From NCBI RefSeq assembly GCF_000220065.1, contig NZ_AFQU01000001.1:1694001-1758000 (forward strand): a stretch of 64,000 bases of DNA, read 5' to 3'. Each line of letters begins with the position of its first letter. Within the stretch, counting starts at the first letter, position 1. The DNA is from Streptococcus sp. oral taxon 056 str. F0418 (GTDB taxonomy: Bacteria > Bacillota > Bacilli > Lactobacillales > Streptococcaceae). The translations under genes and the position numbers were made by a program. Positions 38,577-49,772 of this stretch are shown here, piece by piece. A model generated the notes under the pieces. The model was not told the DNA's origin. It was given only the letters and a program-made list of their open reading frames with translations, and did no database searches.

Positions 38577-38669
38577 AGTATATCTCAAAGGAAAATGATT
38601 GTCAATGGATTGAACTAAATATTGTGTTGATTTTTGTTATAAAACAATTATCGATACAATATATGGTAT
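38577..38669 (-). promoter_or_regulatory. nrdHEF promoter with two NrdR boxes
   Basis: Minus-strand promoter TTGACA (38605-38600), 17 bp, TATACT (38582-38577). Two 16-bp sites, each matching 13 of 16 positions of the NrdR consensus ACACWATATATWGTGT, are at 38612-38627 and 38654-38669. Their starts are 42 bp apart, four helical turns, as is usual for cooperative NrdR pairs. NrdR, a nucleotide-sensing repressor, is not encoded here. Confidence 0.75.
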
Positions 38670-38884
38670 TTATGTAAAGTGCGGAAATATCACTAAAATG
38701 AGGAAAAATAGGCATATTCAGCTTTGAAAAGATAGAAAAAATGAGCTTAAGGATGTTTTTGAGATATAAATAAATCATAAAAATGATGTATTAAATGATT
38801 TATTTTAATAAGAAAAAACTCCTATTCTATGAGACTAAAACCTGAAAAAATAATGCTTAATTTTGAAAAATCTAGTACTGATTC
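38670..38884. other. Non-coding AT-rich stretch between the nrd and pts promoters
   Basis: Together with the flanking promoters this makes a 432-base gap (38542-38973) between divergent nrdH and ptsH. I see no open frame with a ribosome site and no RNA gene in it, only AT-rich sequence with runs of A. Confidence 0.6.
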
Positions 38885-38913
38885 TTGAAAAAGATTTCAA
38901 AAAATGATATAAT
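38885..38913 (+). promoter_or_regulatory. ptsHI promoter
   Basis: TTGAAA (38885-38890), 17 bp, TATAAT (38908-38913), about 60 bases before the ptsH ATG. It fits strong constitutive expression. Confidence 0.8.
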
Positions 38914-38973
38914 GACAAATTGTAAGGGTTATCAATTAGCCTGACAAAGAATTATTTAAAGGAGAGTCTAATT

Positions 38974-39237
38974 ATGGCTTCTAAAGATTTCCACATTGTG
39001 GCAGAAACAGGTATTCACGCTCGTCCAGCAACTTTGTTGGTTCAAACAGCAAGCAAATTTGCTTCTGATATCACTCTTGAATACAAAGGTAAATCAGTAA
39101 ATTTGAAATCAATCATGGGCGTAATGAGCCTTGGTGTTGGTCAAGGTGCAGACGTAGTTATCTCTGCTGAAGGTGCAGACGCTGACGACGCACTTGCAGC
39201 AATTGCAGAAACAATGGAAAAAGAAGGATTGGCATAA
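38974..39237 (+). CDS. ptsH: Phosphocarrier protein HPr
   Basis: 87 residues. His15 in GIHARPA is phosphorylated by enzyme I. Ser46 in [10 protein letters not shown] is the site of HPr kinase, giving P-Ser-HPr, the partner of CcpA. AAAGGAG precedes the ATG. The stop is one base before the ptsI ATG, so they are coupled. Confidence 0.98.
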   Translation: MASKDFHIVAETGIHARPATLLVQTASKFASDITLEYKGKSVNLKSIMGVMSLGVGQGADVVISAEGADADDALAAIAETMEKEGLA

Positions 39238-39238
39238 T

Positions 39239-40972
39239 ATGACAGAAATGCTTAAAGGAATTGCGGCATCTGATGGTGTTGCTGTTGCTAAGGCATATCT
39301 ATTAGTCCAACCGGATTTATCGTTTGAGACTGTTTCAGTCGAAAATACGAATGCAGAAGAGGCTCGTTTGGATGTAGCTCTTGAAGCTTCACAGAACGAG
39401 CTTTCTGTTATCCGTGAAAAGGCAGTAGATAGCTTAGGGGAAGAAGCAGCCCAAGTATTTGATGCACATTTGATGGTTCTGTCCGATCCAGAAATGGTTG
39501 GTCAAATTAAGGAAACAATCCGTACTAAAAAGGTAAACGCAGAGGCTGGCTTAAAAGAAGTAACCGACATGTTTATTACGATTTTTGAAGGTATGGAAGA
39601 TAATCCATATATGCAAGAACGTGCGGCGGATATTCGCGATGTAACAAAACGTGTATTGGCTAATCTTTTAGGTAAAAAATTACCAAACCCAGCATCTATT
39701 AATGAAGAAGTGATTGTTATTGCTCATGACTTAACTCCATCTGATACAGCACAGCTTGACAAAAACTTTGTTAAGGCTTTTGTGACGAATATCGGTGGAC
39801 GGACTAGTCACTCAGCGATTATGGCACGTACGCTTGAAATCGCAGCGGTATTGGGAACTAATAATATTACTGAGTTGGTAAAAGACGGAGATATTATTGC
39901 TGTTAATGGTATCACTGGTGATGTAATCATCAACCCAACTGAAGAGCAAATCGTAGCATTCAAAGCAGCTGGTGACGCTTATGCTAAACAAAAAGCTGAA
40001 TGGGAATTGCTCAAGGATGCCCAAACTGTAACAGCAGACGGCAAGCACTTTGAACTCGCTGCTAATATCGGTACGCCAAAAGACGTTGAAGGTGTTAATG
40101 CTAATGGTGCAGAAGCTGTCGGTCTTTATCGTACAGAGTTCCTTTATATGGATTCTCAAGACTTCCCAACAGAAGATGAGCAGTACGAAGCGTATAAAGC
40201 TGTACTTGAAGGCATGAACGGAAAACCAGTGGTTGTTCGCACTATGGACATCGGTGGAGATAAGGAACTTCCTTACTTTGATATGCCACACGAAATGAAC
40301 CCATTCCTTGGTTTCCGTGCTTTGCGTATCTCTATCTCTGAAACTGGCGATGCTATGTTCCGTACACAAATCCGCGCCCTATTGCGTGCTTCTGTACACG
40401 GACAATTACGTATCATGTTCCCAATGGTAGCTCTTCTGACAGAATTCCGTAAGGCTAAAGCTGTCTATGAAGAAGAAAAAGCTAAGTTGCAGGCTGAAGG
40501 CGTTGCAGTAGCAGATAATATCCAAGTGGGTATCATGATTGAAATCCCAGCGGCAGCGATGCTCGCGGATCAGTTTGCCAAGGAAGTAGACTTCTTCTCT
40601 ATCGGTACCAACGACTTGATCCAGTACACTATGGCAGCTGACCGGATGAATGAGCAAGTCTCTTACCTCTATCAACCATATAACCCATCTATCCTTCGCT
40701 TGATTAACAATGTTATCAAGGCAGCGCATGCTGAAGGCAAGTGGGCTGGTATGTGTGGAGAAATGGCTGGCGACCAAACAGCTGTGCCATTGCTTGTAGG
40801 TATGGGCTTGGATGAATTCTCTATGAGTGCAACTTCAGTTCTTCGGACTCGTAGCCTCATGAAGAAACTTGATACTAAGAAGATGCAAGAACTGGCTCAA
40901 CGTGCATTGACTGAATGTGCAACAATGGAAGAAGTTCTTGAGCTTGAAAAAGAGTATGTAAACTTTGATTAA
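39239..40972 (+). CDS. ptsI: PTS enzyme I (phosphoenolpyruvate-protein phosphotransferase)
   Basis: 577 residues from ATG 39239, just after the ptsH stop; a frame opening at 39173 lies inside ptsH and is rejected. N-terminal HPr-binding and phospho-His domains with [12 protein letters not shown] (His191), then the PEP-binding barrel with [33 protein letters not shown] and the catalytic Cys in [10 protein letters not shown] (around 504). It starts the phosphate chain for all PTS sugars, including the cellobiose PTS of this window. Two hairpins follow the stop. Confidence 0.97.
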   Translation: MTEMLKGIAASDGVAVAKAYLLVQPDLSFETVSVENTNAEEARLDVALEASQNELSVIREKAVDSLGEEAAQVFDAHLMVLSDPEMVGQIKETIRTKKVNAEAGLKEVTDMFITIFEGMEDNPYMQERAADIRDVTKRVLANLLGKKLPNPASINEEVIVIAHDLTPSDTAQLDKNFVKAFVTNIGGRTSHSAIMARTLEIAAVLGTNNITELVKDGDIIAVNGITGDVIINPTEEQIVAFKAAGDAYAKQKAEWELLKDAQTVTADGKHFELAANIGTPKDVEGVNANGAEAVGLYRTEFLYMDSQDFPTEDEQYEAYKAVLEGMNGKPVVVRTMDIGGDKELPYFDMPHEMNPFLGFRALRISISETGDAMFRTQIRALLRASVHGQLRIMFPMVALLTEFRKAKAVYEEEKAKLQAEGVAVADNIQVGIMIEIPAAAMLADQFAKEVDFFSIGTNDLIQYTMAADRMNEQVSYLYQPYNPSILRLINNVIKAAHAEGKWAGMCGEMAGDQTAVPLLVGMGLDEFSMSATSVLRTRSLMKKLDTKKMQELAQRALTECATMEEVLELEKEYVNFD

Positions 40973-40982
40973 TTAATATAAT

Positions 40983-41029
40983 AGAGCGGGCAATCGCTCT
41001 TTTTTAGAACCATTTTCAAAAATGGTTCT
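40983..41029 (+). terminator. Tandem terminators after ptsI
   Basis: AGAGCG (40983-40988) / CGCTCT (40995-41000) followed by TTTTTT. Then a second hairpin, AGAACCATTTT / AAAATGGTTCT (41006-41029), followed by TTCTTT. Confidence 0.85.
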
Positions 41030-41165
41030 TTCTTTAAATTTTGTTCGTAAAAAAAGTGCTTTAAATATGGATAGAAATGAATCAACAGTAAATTAGCTGC
41101 TAATAAAACGGATATGAAGCAATCGTTCAGTTTTTGAAAAAAATGATAATATTTATGAAATTTAC

Positions 41166-41216
41166 TTGAAAATATGTCAAATTTAGGATAAAATAAAAAT
41201 ATAGAAAACGCTTACA
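41166..41216 (+). promoter_or_regulatory. glg operon promoter with cre
   Basis: TTGAAA (41166-41171), 17 bp, TAAAAT (41189-41194). AGAAAACGCTTACA (41203-41216) matches the cre consensus except at the first base and begins at the expected transcription start, where bound CcpA would block RNA polymerase. Glycogen synthesis would then be off when CcpA is active. Confidence 0.75.
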
Positions 41217-41233
41217 AATAGAAAGGTGATTGC

Positions 41234-43135
41234 ATGGATAAGAACGAAGCATTAAGAACCTTTACAACAGGTGAAAACTTTCATTTGCAGCATTATCTAG
41301 GGGCGCATCAGGATGAAGTAGACGGCAAGTCTGGCTACTCTTTCCGCGTTTGGGCGCCTAATGCTCAGAGTGTACATTTGATTGGAGATTTCACCAATTG
41401 GTATGAAGAGCAGATTCCTATGGTCCGAAATGAAGCGGGCGTTTGGGAAGTCTTCACGGAGCTACCTAAAGAAGGAGATATTTACAAGTACAATATCAAG
41501 CGTAGCAGTGGTCAGGAAATTTTAAAAATTGATCCTTTAGCTATCTATTTGGAAGAGCGTCCAGGTACTGGAGCAGTTATTCGGACTATTCCTGAGAAGA
41601 ATTGGAAAGACGGTCTTTGGTTGGCACGCCGAAAGCGCTGGGGCTTCTTCTCTCGGCCGGTCAATATCTATGAAGTGCATGCTGGCTCGTGGAAACGCAA
41701 TGAAGACGGCAGTCCTTATAGCTTTGCCCAGTTAAAAGAAGACTTGATTCCTTATCTGGTGGAGATGAACTATACACATGTGGAATTCATGCCGCTTATG
41801 GCTCATCCGCTGGGGCTTAGCTGGGGTTATCAGCTCATGGGCTACTTCGCCTTTGAGCACACCTATGGCACGCCTGAGGAATTTCAAGACTTCGTCGAAG
41901 AATGTCACTTAAACAATATCGGGGTCATCGTGGATTGGGTGCCTGGCCATTTCACTATTAATGATGATGCGTTGGCCTACTATGATGGGACACCGACTTT
42001 CGAGTATCAGGACCATGACCGGGCCCATAACTATGGTTGGGGTGCTCTCAACTTTGATTTGGGCAAGAATCAGGTTCAGTCTTTCTTGATTTCCAGCATT
42101 AAATTCTGGATTGATTTTTACCATCTGGATGGGATTCGGGTTGATGCTGTCAGCAATATGCTCTATCTGGACTATGACAGTGGTCCTTGGCAGCCAAATA
42201 AAGATGGAGGCAATCGCAACTATGAAGGCTATTACTTCCTGCAACGCCTCAATACGGTTATCAAGTTAGCCCATCCTGATGTTATGATGATTGCGGAGGA
42301 AAGTTCCTCAGGGACCAAGATTACTGGCATGAGAGAGCTGGGTGGTCTTGGATTTGACTACAAGTGGAATATGGGCTGGATGAATGATATCCTTCGTTTC
42401 TACGAAGAAGATCCGATTTATCGTAAGTACGATTTTAATCTAGTGACCTTCAGCTTTATGTACGCTTTCTCTGAAAACTTCCTCCTGCCATTCTCACATG
42501 ATGAAGTGGTTCATGGCAAGAAGAGTCTCATGCACAAGATGTGGGGTGACCGTTACAATCAATTCGCAGGGCTCCGCAACTTGCTGACTTATCAAATCTG
42601 CCATCCGGGCAAGAAATTGCTCTTTATGGGTTCAGAATTTGGTCAGTTCCTAGAATGGAAGTCAGAAGAGCAACTAGAATGGTCGAATCTGGACGATCAG
42701 ATGAACAAGAAGATGCAGGGCTTCACTGCTGCACTCAATGCCTTCTATAAAGACAATCGTCCGCTTTGGGAAATTGATCTGAGCTACGATGGCATCGAAA
42801 TCATTGATGCGGATAATACTGATCAAAGTGTTCTCTCCTTCATCCGTAAGACGGAAAAAGGAGATATGTTAGTTTGTGTATTCAATATGGCACCGGTAGA
42901 GCGGAAGAACTTTACCATCGGTGTTCCAGTGGCAGCCATTTATGAAGAAGTATGGAACACTGAATTAGAAGAATGGGGAGGTGTTTGGAAGGAACATAAC
43001 GAAACAGTTCAGTCTCAAGAAGGACTTTGGAAAGATTATCCGCAGACCTTGACCTTCACACTGCCAGCTCTTGGAGCTAGCGTCTGGAAGATCAAACGTC
43101 GCATTAAATCAAAGTCGACTAAAAATAAAAAATAG
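41234..43135 (+). CDS. glgB: 1,4-alpha-glucan (glycogen) branching enzyme
   Basis: 633 residues, GH13. An N-terminal CBM48 module (about 30-125, [20 protein letters not shown]) precedes the barrel. Catalytic regions: [16 protein letters not shown] (nucleophile Asp), MIAEESSS (acid Glu) and [15 protein letters not shown] beta-domain ends the protein. It makes alpha-1,6 branches. It is first in glgBCDAP, with AGAAAGGTG before the ATG. The 184 bases to glgC hold nothing I recognise. Confidence 0.96.
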   Translation: MDKNEALRTFTTGENFHLQHYLGAHQDEVDGKSGYSFRVWAPNAQSVHLIGDFTNWYEEQIPMVRNEAGVWEVFTELPKEGDIYKYNIKRSSGQEILKIDPLAIYLEERPGTGAVIRTIPEKNWKDGLWLARRKRWGFFSRPVNIYEVHAGSWKRNEDGSPYSFAQLKEDLIPYLVEMNYTHVEFMPLMAHPLGLSWGYQLMGYFAFEHTYGTPEEFQDFVEECHLNNIGVIVDWVPGHFTINDDALAYYDGTPTFEYQDHDRAHNYGWGALNFDLGKNQVQSFLISSIKFWIDFYHLDGIRVDAVSNMLYLDYDSGPWQPNKDGGNRNYEGYYFLQRLNTVIKLAHPDVMMIAEESSSGTKITGMRELGGLGFDYKWNMGWMNDILRFYEEDPIYRKYDFNLVTFSFMYAFSENFLLPFSHDEVVHGKKSLMHKMWGDRYNQFAGLRNLLTYQICHPGKKLLFMGSEFGQFLEWKSEEQLEWSNLDDQMNKKMQGFTAALNAFYKDNRPLWEIDLSYDGIEIIDADNTDQSVLSFIRKTEKGDMLVCVFNMAPVERKNFTIGVPVAAIYEEVWNTELEEWGGVWKEHNETVQSQEGLWKDYPQTLTFTLPALGASVWKIKRRIKSKSTKNKK

Positions 43136-43319
43136 GGTTATCCCATTTGTTGTAATTGAACTTGTATTAAAATATCGGAGAAAGATGCGCAATTTGCGAA
43201 ATGAAATGAGCCATAAGTTCGGATGCTGTAAGGTATAAGTCTTCCTTGGAGTACCGTTCCGTCAACCCATTTCCTGTTTTTGATGTTTAATGCACTCGAA
43301 CCTTAGCAAGGAGTAGTCT

Positions 43320-44462
43320 ATGAAGAATGAAATGCTAGCTTTGATTCTTGCCGGCGGGCAAGGAACACGTCTTGGAAAGCTTACACAGAGTATTGCAAAA
43401 CCTGCAGTACAGTTTGGTGGACGATATCGTATTATTGACTTTGCCCTGTCTAACTGTGCTAATTCCGGCATTCACAATGTCGGTGTCATTACTCAATACC
43501 AGCCTCTGGCTTTGAATAGCCATATTGGAAATGGATCCAGCTGGGGATTAGATGGCATTAATACAGGAGTGTCCATTCTTCAGCCTTATTCTGCTAGTGA
43601 AGGGAATCGCTGGTTTGAAGGAACTAGCCATGCAATATTCCAAAATATTGATTACATTGACAGCATTAATCCAGAATATGTCTTGATTTTGTCTGGAGAC
43701 CATATCTACAAGATGGATTATGATGATATGCTCCAGTCTCACAAGGACAATAATGCCAGCTTGACAGTAGCTGTTCTGGATGTGCCTCTCAAAGAAGCCA
43801 GCCGTTTTGGTATTATGAATACAGATGCCAATAATCGGATTGTTGAATTTGAAGAAAAACCAGAAAATCCTAAGTCAACCAAGGCTTCTATGGGGATTTA
43901 TATCTTTGACTGGCAGCGTCTGCGTAATATGCTGGTAGCTGCTGAAAAGAGCAATGTGGACATGTCCGACTTTGGTAAGAATGTTATCCCTAACTACCTG
44001 GAATCTGGCGAAAGCGTTTATGCTTATGACTTTGCAGGCTATTGGAAAGACGTTGGTACAGTTGAGTCTCTCTGGGAAGCCAACATGGAATACATCAATC
44101 CGGAAAATGCTCTGGATAGTCGCAATCGTCGCTGGAAGATTTATTCTCGCAACTTGATTTCTCCGCCAAACTTTATCGGTGAAAATGCTCACGTGGAAGA
44201 CTCGCTGGTCGTTGATGGATGTTTCGTTGACGGTATAGTAAAACACTCTATTCTATCTACTAGTGCTCAGGTCAAAAAAGGTGCAGTCATTGAAGATTCT
44301 GTTATCATGAGTGGAGCTGTTATTGGTAAAGACGCTAAGATCAAGCGGGCCATTATCGGAGAGGGTGCTATCATCTCTGATGGTGTAGAGCTTGATGGTA
44401 CAGAGGAAGTATATGTTGTCGGATATAACGAGAAAGTGGGGATAATAAAAGATGAAGATTGA
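43320..44462 (+). CDS. glgC: Glucose-1-phosphate adenylyltransferase, catalytic subunit
   Basis: 380 residues. Nucleotidyltransferase domain with [14 protein letters not shown] (catalytic GGxGTRL loop), [20 protein letters not shown], and [14 protein letters not shown] (metal Asp). The C-terminal half is a left-handed beta-helix (about 290-380). It makes ADP-glucose from glucose 1-phosphate and ATP. It overlaps glgD by 11 bases. GlgC with the regulatory GlgD forms a heteromer in low-GC Gram-positives. Confidence 0.95.
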   Translation: MKNEMLALILAGGQGTRLGKLTQSIAKPAVQFGGRYRIIDFALSNCANSGIHNVGVITQYQPLALNSHIGNGSSWGLDGINTGVSILQPYSASEGNRWFEGTSHAIFQNIDYIDSINPEYVLILSGDHIYKMDYDDMLQSHKDNNASLTVAVLDVPLKEASRFGIMNTDANNRIVEFEEKPENPKSTKASMGIYIFDWQRLRNMLVAAEKSNVDMSDFGKNVIPNYLESGESVYAYDFAGYWKDVGTVESLWEANMEYINPENALDSRNRRWKIYSRNLISPPNFIGENAHVEDSLVVDGCFVDGIVKHSILSTSAQVKKGAVIEDSVIMSGAVIGKDAKIKRAIIGEGAIISDGVELDGTEEVYVVGYNEKVGIIKDED

Positions 44463-45591
44463 TAAATACTCAGCAATTTTAGGAAATACAGTCGGATTCC
44501 ATGATATGTCGACTCTAACAAAACATCGTCCAGTAGCTAGCTTGCCATTTGGTGGGAAATACCGTTTAATTGACTTCCCGCTTTCAAGTCTTGCCAATGC
44601 TGGTATTCGCAGTGTTTTTGGCATCTTCCAGCAGGACAATATCAGCTCTGTCTTTGACCATATTCGTTCCGGTCGTGAGTGGGGGCTGTCTACCTTGCTC
44701 AGCCACTATTACCTAGGGATTTACAATACTCGTGTAGAAAGTTCTACAGTCGGTGAGGAATACTATGATCAGCTTTTGACCTATCTTAAACGTTCTGGTT
44801 CCAATCAAACTGTCGCACTTAACTGCGATATCTTGGTTAATATTGACCTCAATCAAGTTTTCCATTTGCACAATATAACAGAACAACCAATTACAGTTGT
44901 CTATAAGAAATTGAATAAGGAGAATATCTCAGATGTGAATGCTGTCCTAGATATTGACGAAACAGACCATGTCAGAGGACATAAACTCTTTGATGGCCGA
45001 GAAGATGCCGAGCTCTTCAATATGTCTACGGATATCTTTGTTGTGGATACTCCATGGTTAATTGAAAAGTTGGAGGAAGAGGCTAAGAAAGACCACCCTC
45101 AAAAGCTTCGCTATGTCCTACGTGATTTAGCGGTTGAAGAAGGTGCTTTTGCCTATGAATATACTGGCTATTTGGCAAATATCTACTCTGTAGCAACATA
45201 CTATCAGGCTAACCTCGATATGTTAGAAAGCAAAAAATTCTATTCACTCTTTAGCCCAAATCAAAAAATATATACCAAGGTTAAGAATGAGGAACCTACC
45301 TATTATGCTCCTTCTTCAAAGGTGTCTCGCGCCCAATTTGCATCTGGAAGTATTGTCGAAGGGGAAGTTGCTAATTCAGTGATCTCACGTAACACTAATA
45401 TCAAAGCTGGTAGTCAAGTGAAAAATAGCATTCTATTTCCTCGAGCTGAAATTGGTGCAAATGCAACAGTTGAATATGCTATTCTTGACAAGGGAGTTGA
45501 GGTAGCAGAAGGTGTTGTAATACGTGGAACAGAGGATAATCCAATTGTTGTTAACAAAGGTCAAAAAGTAACAGAGGACATGATTCGATGA
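44452..45591 (+). CDS. glgD: Glucose-1-phosphate adenylyltransferase-like subunit GlgD
   Basis: 379 residues, homologous to GlgC over the whole length, but the GGxGTRL loop is absent: the N-terminus reads [20 protein letters not shown], followed by [19 protein letters not shown]. The usual SGDH metal motif is replaced by [12 protein letters not shown]. It therefore is unlikely to be catalytic alone and should modulate GlgC. The beta-helix at the C-terminus is intact. It overlaps glgC by 11 and glgA by 4 bases. Confidence 0.93.
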   Translation: MKIDKYSAILGNTVGFHDMSTLTKHRPVASLPFGGKYRLIDFPLSSLANAGIRSVFGIFQQDNISSVFDHIRSGREWGLSTLLSHYYLGIYNTRVESSTVGEEYYDQLLTYLKRSGSNQTVALNCDILVNIDLNQVFHLHNITEQPITVVYKKLNKENISDVNAVLDIDETDHVRGHKLFDGREDAELFNMSTDIFVVDTPWLIEKLEEEAKKDHPQKLRYVLRDLAVEEGAFAYEYTGYLANIYSVATYYQANLDMLESKKFYSLFSPNQKIYTKVKNEEPTYYAPSSKVSRAQFASGSIVEGEVANSVISRNTNIKAGSQVKNSILFPRAEIGANATVEYAILDKGVEVAEGVVIRGTEDNPIVVNKGQKVTEDMIR

Positions 45592-47018
45592 AGATTTTAT
45601 TTGTAGCAGCTGAAGGAGCACCTTTTTCGAAAACAGGTGGTTTGGGAGATGTGATTGGAGCTCTACCAAAATCGCTGGTCAAACATGGACATGAAGTTGG
45701 TGTTATTCTCCCTTATTATGATATGACGGATGCTAAATTTGGTGATAAGGTAGAGGATCTCTTCTACTTTGAGGTTAGTGTTGGTTGGCGACGTCAGTAT
45801 GTTGGAGTAAAGCGACTGGTTTTGAACGGTGTGTCCTTCTATTTTATAGACAATCAATATTATTTCTTCAGAGGCCATGTTTATGGGGACTTTGACGACG
45901 GGGAACGCTTTGCCTACTTCCAGCTAGCAGCGGTTGAGTTGATGGAGCGGATTGATTTTATTCCAGATGTTCTGCATGTTCACGATTACCATACAGCTAT
46001 GATCCCTTTCTTGGTTAAGGAAAAATACCATTGGATTCAAGCATATCAGAATATCAAAACTGTCTTAACCATCCATAATCTGGAATTCCAAGGTCAATTC
46101 CCTGACAGCATGCTTTGGGAACTGTTTGGAGTGGGCTATGAGCGCTATGCAGACGGAACTCTGCGTTGGAATGACTGTCTTAACTGGATGAAGGCGGGTA
46201 TTCTATATGCGGACCGAGTGACGACTGTATCACCAAGCTATGCAGGTGAAATCCGTACGCCAGAATTTGGCTGCCATTTGGATCAAATTCTGCGGATGGA
46301 GTCTGGTAAGCTGGTCGGAATTGTCAACGGTATTGATACGGATATCTATAATCCAGAAACGGATCCACTCTTAGCTCATCACTTTGACAAATCTGACTTA
46401 TCTGGTAAACTAGAAAACAAGCGGGCTTTGCAAGAGAGAGTTGGTCTGCCTGTGCGTGATGATGTGCCTGTTGTTGGGATTGTTTCTCGCCTGACGCGTC
46501 AGAAAGGCTTTGACTTGGTAGTGGAAGAGCTGCACAATCTCCTCCAAGAAGATGTGCAAATTATCTTATTGGGAACAGGCGATCCAGCTTTTGAGCAGGC
46601 TTTCGCTTGGTTTGGCCATGCCTATCCTGATAAGCTTTCAGCCAACATCCTCTTTGATGTGACCTTGGCTCAGGAGATCTACGCTGCCAGCGATATTTTC
46701 CTCATGCCAAGCCGCTTCGAACCTTGTGGCCTGTCACAAATGATGGCTATGCGCTATGGAACCTTGCCTTTGGTACATGAAGTGGGTGGCCTGCGTGATA
46801 CCGTAGAGCCTTACAATGTCTATACAGGACAGGGAACTGGCTTTAGCTTCAATAACTTTTCTGGCTACTGGCTGACTTGGACCTTCAAGGAAGCGCTCAA
46901 GCTCTATGCCGATGACAAGGAAGTTTGGAAATCTCTGCAAGAGCAGGCGATGGAGAAAGACTTCTCTTGGGATACAGCCAGCAAGGCATACAGTGATTTG
47001 TATCAATCACTTTTATAA
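45588..47018 (+). CDS. glgA: Glycogen synthase (ADP-glucose type)
   Basis: 476 residues, GT5. ADP-glucose site [14 protein letters not shown] at 15-28. [10 protein letters not shown] (around 128), [15 protein letters not shown] and the GT-B C-terminal EX7E region [17 protein letters not shown] (around 375). It extends alpha-1,4 chains from ADP-glucose. Start ATGA overlaps the glgD stop. A hairpin and a possible small gene lie between it and glgP. Confidence 0.96.
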   Translation: MKILFVAAEGAPFSKTGGLGDVIGALPKSLVKHGHEVGVILPYYDMTDAKFGDKVEDLFYFEVSVGWRRQYVGVKRLVLNGVSFYFIDNQYYFFRGHVYGDFDDGERFAYFQLAAVELMERIDFIPDVLHVHDYHTAMIPFLVKEKYHWIQAYQNIKTVLTIHNLEFQGQFPDSMLWELFGVGYERYADGTLRWNDCLNWMKAGILYADRVTTVSPSYAGEIRTPEFGCHLDQILRMESGKLVGIVNGIDTDIYNPETDPLLAHHFDKSDLSGKLENKRALQERVGLPVRDDVPVVGIVSRLTRQKGFDLVVEELHNLLQEDVQIILLGTGDPAFEQAFAWFGHAYPDKLSANILFDVTLAQEIYAASDIFLMPSRFEPCGLSQMMAMRYGTLPLVHEVGGLRDTVEPYNVYTGQGTGFSFNNFSGYWLTWTFKEALKLYADDKEVWKSLQEQAMEKDFSWDTASKAYSDLYQSLL

Positions 47019-47043
47019 CATTTACTTCGGAATCAGTATAAGC

Positions 47044-47078
47044 AAATCCTCTCTTGTCCATGGGACAAGGGAGGATTT
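47044..47078 (+). promoter_or_regulatory. 16-bp RNA hairpin sequestering a ribosome site
   Basis: AAATCCTCTCTTGTCC (47044-47059) pairs with GGACAAGGGAGGATTT (47063-47078) at all 16 positions (one G-U), with a 3-base loop. The 3' arm contains GGGAGG (47069-47074), the ribosome site of the small frame starting at GTG 47081. No T-run follows, so it is not a classical terminator; it could instead protect or process the mRNA, or hold back translation. Confidence 0.6.
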
Positions 47079-47080
47079 CC

Positions 47081-47224
47081 GTGAGAATTACATTTTTATA
47101 TATTATCATACTGTGTTGGAGCTCTGTTTTCAGCTTGTGGCTGAAGCGAGTGATTTACATCTTGATTGAAAAAAAGTATTCCTGCGTTAAAAAACTGTTT
47201 CCCGCTATTAAGAAAGGGAGATAA
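47081..47224 (+). CDS. Small membrane peptide between glgA and glgP (47 residues)
   Basis: GTG start 6 bases after GGGAGG. It reads MRITFLYIIILCWSSVFSLW, then LKRVIYILIEKKYSC, then VKKLFPAIKKGR and TAA: one membrane helix and a strongly basic tail. An in-frame ATG (47060) upstream is inside the hairpin loop. The stop is 9 bases before the glgP ATG, and the last codons hold AAAGGGAGA, the only ribosome site for glgP, so translation of the two would be coupled. No known family. It may not be expressed, but spacing and start signals are those of a gene. Confidence 0.45.
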   Translation: MRITFLYIIILCWSSVFSLWLKRVIYILIEKKYSCVKKLFPAIKKGR

Positions 47225-47233
47225 CCACCCACC

Positions 47234-49630
47234 ATGGAACTGACAAAAGAACATTTTATTAGAAATTTTAAGGATATTCTACATGAAAGACAGCTGATTA
47301 AGGTTGCCGATGCGACTTCAGTGGAGCTTTTTCAGGCTTTGGCCAGCACAGTCCGCAAGTATATCACGCCCCTGTGGCTGGAGCGCCGTAATCAGTTGAT
47401 TGAGCAGCAGCAAAAGACAGCTTATTACTTTTCTATCGAGTTTCTTCCAGGACGCATGCTGGAAACCAATCTGCTCAACTTAGGTATCCTTGATACGGTC
47501 AAGGAAGGCTTTGCCGAGTTGGGAGTTGACTTTGAGGATGTTAAGAATGCTGAGTATGACATGGCCTTGGGAAATGGCGGTTTGGGCCGCTTGGCGGCTG
47601 CCTTTATGGACTCGCTAGCAACCACTGGCTATCCAGGATTTGGAAATGGGATTCGCTATCGCTATGGACTCTTTAAGCAACGCATCGTAGATGGCTATCA
47701 GGTAGAAATTCCTGATGCTTGGTTTGGCAGTCTGGGCAATGTCTGGGAGACCCGTAAGGACCATGATATTGTCGATGTTAAAATCTTCGGAAATGTTTCC
47801 CTCCATGCTAATGAAAAGGGCCGAATTGTGCCACTTTATGAGAATTCCAAAACCTTGCGGGCCGTTCCTTACGATGTGCCGCAGATTGGCTTTGGCAATG
47901 ATAATGTCAACAATCTCCGGCTTTGGGATGTTGAAATTCCAGAAGAGTATGAACTGGACTATCCGACCATTGAAGCTCGTCGCCGTGTGCAAGATATCAC
48001 TGCCATTCTCTATCCAGACGACTCTAGCTACGAAGGAAAAGAGCTGCGCTTGATCCAGGAATACTTCATGACCAGTGCAGGTCTGCAGACCATTATCAAA
48101 TCCTACCTCAAGCAAGGTCGCCCGCTCAAGGATATTCATGAGAAGGTCTCTGTCCATATCAACGATACTCACCCAGCTGTTGCACCGGCTGAGTTTATGC
48201 GTCTCTTGGTGGATGAGTACGACCTGGAATGGGCAGATGCTTGGAATGCTACGGTTAAAACCATGAGCTATACCAACCATACCATTCTGTCTGAAGCCTT
48301 GGAAAAATGGGATGCAGAGCTCTTTAAGAATGTCCTGCCGCGGGTTTATCAGATTATCCTAGAGATTGACAACCGCTATGTAGCTGAAATGGCTGGGCGT
48401 GGCCTTGATCCGCAAGTCATCGAAAACACTCGGATTGTCAAGGACAATCAAATCCACATGGCTCACTTGGCTATCATCGGTGGTCATTCAATCAATGGTG
48501 TTGCCAAACTCCACACAGAACTGCTCAAAGAAGATACTTTGCGTGATTTCTATAGCATTTACCCAGAGAAGTTTAATAACAAGACCAATGGGATTATCCA
48601 GCGCCGCTGGCTGCAAATTGCGGACCAGCCTCTGTCAGCTGAGATTGATAAGCTGATTGGTAAGGGCTGGCGAAGTGATATCCATGAGCTGCGCAAGCTT
48701 TTGGAATTCAAGGACAATCAGCAAGTGCTGGGTGATTTTTATCGAGTGAAGCAAGAAGCCAAGGCTCGTCTGGCTGACTTCATCAAGGAATCAACAGGAG
48801 TGGAAGTTTCTACAGAAGCCATCTTTGATGTGCAGGTGAAACGGCTCCATGCTTACAAGCGTCAGCTGCTCAACCTGCTTCATATCATCAAGCTTTACTG
48901 GAACCTCAAGGACAATCCTGACAAGGATATGGTACCACGCGTCTTTATCTTCGGTGCCAAGGCTGCTCCAGGCTACCACTTTGCCAAGTCTGTTATCAAG
49001 CTAATCAATGAAGTAGCCAATCTGGTCAACAAGGATGAAAGCCTGCAAGGCAAACTCAAGGTTGTTTTCCTAGAAAACTACCGGGTCAGCCTGGCTGAGC
49101 TCATCATTCCGGCTGCGGATGTATCAGAGCAGATTTCTCTGGCTTCCAAGGAAGCTTCTGGTACTTCCAACATGAAGTTCATGATGACAGGTGCCATTAC
49201 CCTAGCTACACTGGACGGAGCCAATATCGAAATCAAGGACGAAGTCGGTGACGACAACATTGTCATCTTTGGGATGGACAAGGACCAAGTTTACGAGCAT
49301 TATGCCCGCCATGATTATTACTCACGCGGTGTCTATGAAAGCAATCCAGATATTCGCCGAGTGGTCGATACTTTTGTCAACGGCACTATTCCAAACGTCC
49401 GTGAAGAAGGCTCTGAAATCTACGAAGCCCTCATCACCCACAATGATGAATACTTCCTCTTGGAAGACTTCCATGCCTACGTGGAAGCTCAAGAGAAGAT
49501 TGATGCTCTCTATCGTGACAAAGAAAAATGGGCCCGCATGAGCTTGATTAATATCGCTACATCTGATAAGTTTACCTCAGATGATACCATTGAGCAATAT
49601 GCCAAGGAAATCTGGAACTTGGAGAAATAA
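47234..49630 (+). CDS. glgP: Glycogen phosphorylase
   Basis: 798 residues, GT35. Motifs: FSIEFLPGRML (around 73), NGGLGRLAAAFMDSLAT (around 115), KRLHAYKRQLLN (around 537) and the PLP-lysine site EASGTSNMKFMMTGA (around 640-654). It releases glucose 1-phosphate from glycogen. GGGAG is 14 bases before ATG, a long distance; the stop of the 47-residue frame lies in that space, suggesting translational coupling. Last gene of the glg cluster. Confidence 0.96.
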   Translation: MELTKEHFIRNFKDILHERQLIKVADATSVELFQALASTVRKYITPLWLERRNQLIEQQQKTAYYFSIEFLPGRMLETNLLNLGILDTVKEGFAELGVDFEDVKNAEYDMALGNGGLGRLAAAFMDSLATTGYPGFGNGIRYRYGLFKQRIVDGYQVEIPDAWFGSLGNVWETRKDHDIVDVKIFGNVSLHANEKGRIVPLYENSKTLRAVPYDVPQIGFGNDNVNNLRLWDVEIPEEYELDYPTIEARRRVQDITAILYPDDSSYEGKELRLIQEYFMTSAGLQTIIKSYLKQGRPLKDIHEKVSVHINDTHPAVAPAEFMRLLVDEYDLEWADAWNATVKTMSYTNHTILSEALEKWDAELFKNVLPRVYQIILEIDNRYVAEMAGRGLDPQVIENTRIVKDNQIHMAHLAIIGGHSINGVAKLHTELLKEDTLRDFYSIYPEKFNNKTNGIIQRRWLQIADQPLSAEIDKLIGKGWRSDIHELRKLLEFKDNQQVLGDFYRVKQEAKARLADFIKESTGVEVSTEAIFDVQVKRLHAYKRQLLNLLHIIKLYWNLKDNPDKDMVPRVFIFGAKAAPGYHFAKSVIKLINEVANLVNKDESLQGKLKVVFLENYRVSLAELIIPAADVSEQISLASKEASGTSNMKFMMTGAITLATLDGANIEIKDEVGDDNIVIFGMDKDQVYEHYARHDYYSRGVYESNPDIRRVVDTFVNGTIPNVREEGSEIYEALITHNDEYFLLEDFHAYVEAQEKIDALYRDKEKWARMSLINIATSDKFTSDDTIEQYAKEIWNLEK

Positions 49631-49654
49631 TACTCCTGAGAAAACATGAATAAT

Positions 49655-49686
49655 AAGAGATTGGGTCTTGGGTCTCAGTCTCTTTT
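49655..49686 (+). terminator. Terminator after glgP
   Basis: AAGAGA (49655-49660) pairs with TCTCTT (49679-49684), with further weak pairing inside (TTGGG / CTCAG), then TTGC. Moderate. Confidence 0.55.
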
Positions 49687-49772
49687 GCTATCTATCTACC
49701 ATCTTGTCTAGAAATATGCTATAGTAGAGAAAGTATGAGAGTCCAACTTTTAGAAAAGCAGGGTAAGAAAGC

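Noticed and set aside
43136..43319. Possible small gene or RNA between glgB and glgC
   Set aside because: A 17-codon frame (from about 43183) and weak pairings only; nothing that exceeds chance.
47615..48280. A 221-codon frame antisense to glgP
   Set aside because: Shadow of glgP; no ribosome site or recognisable domain.
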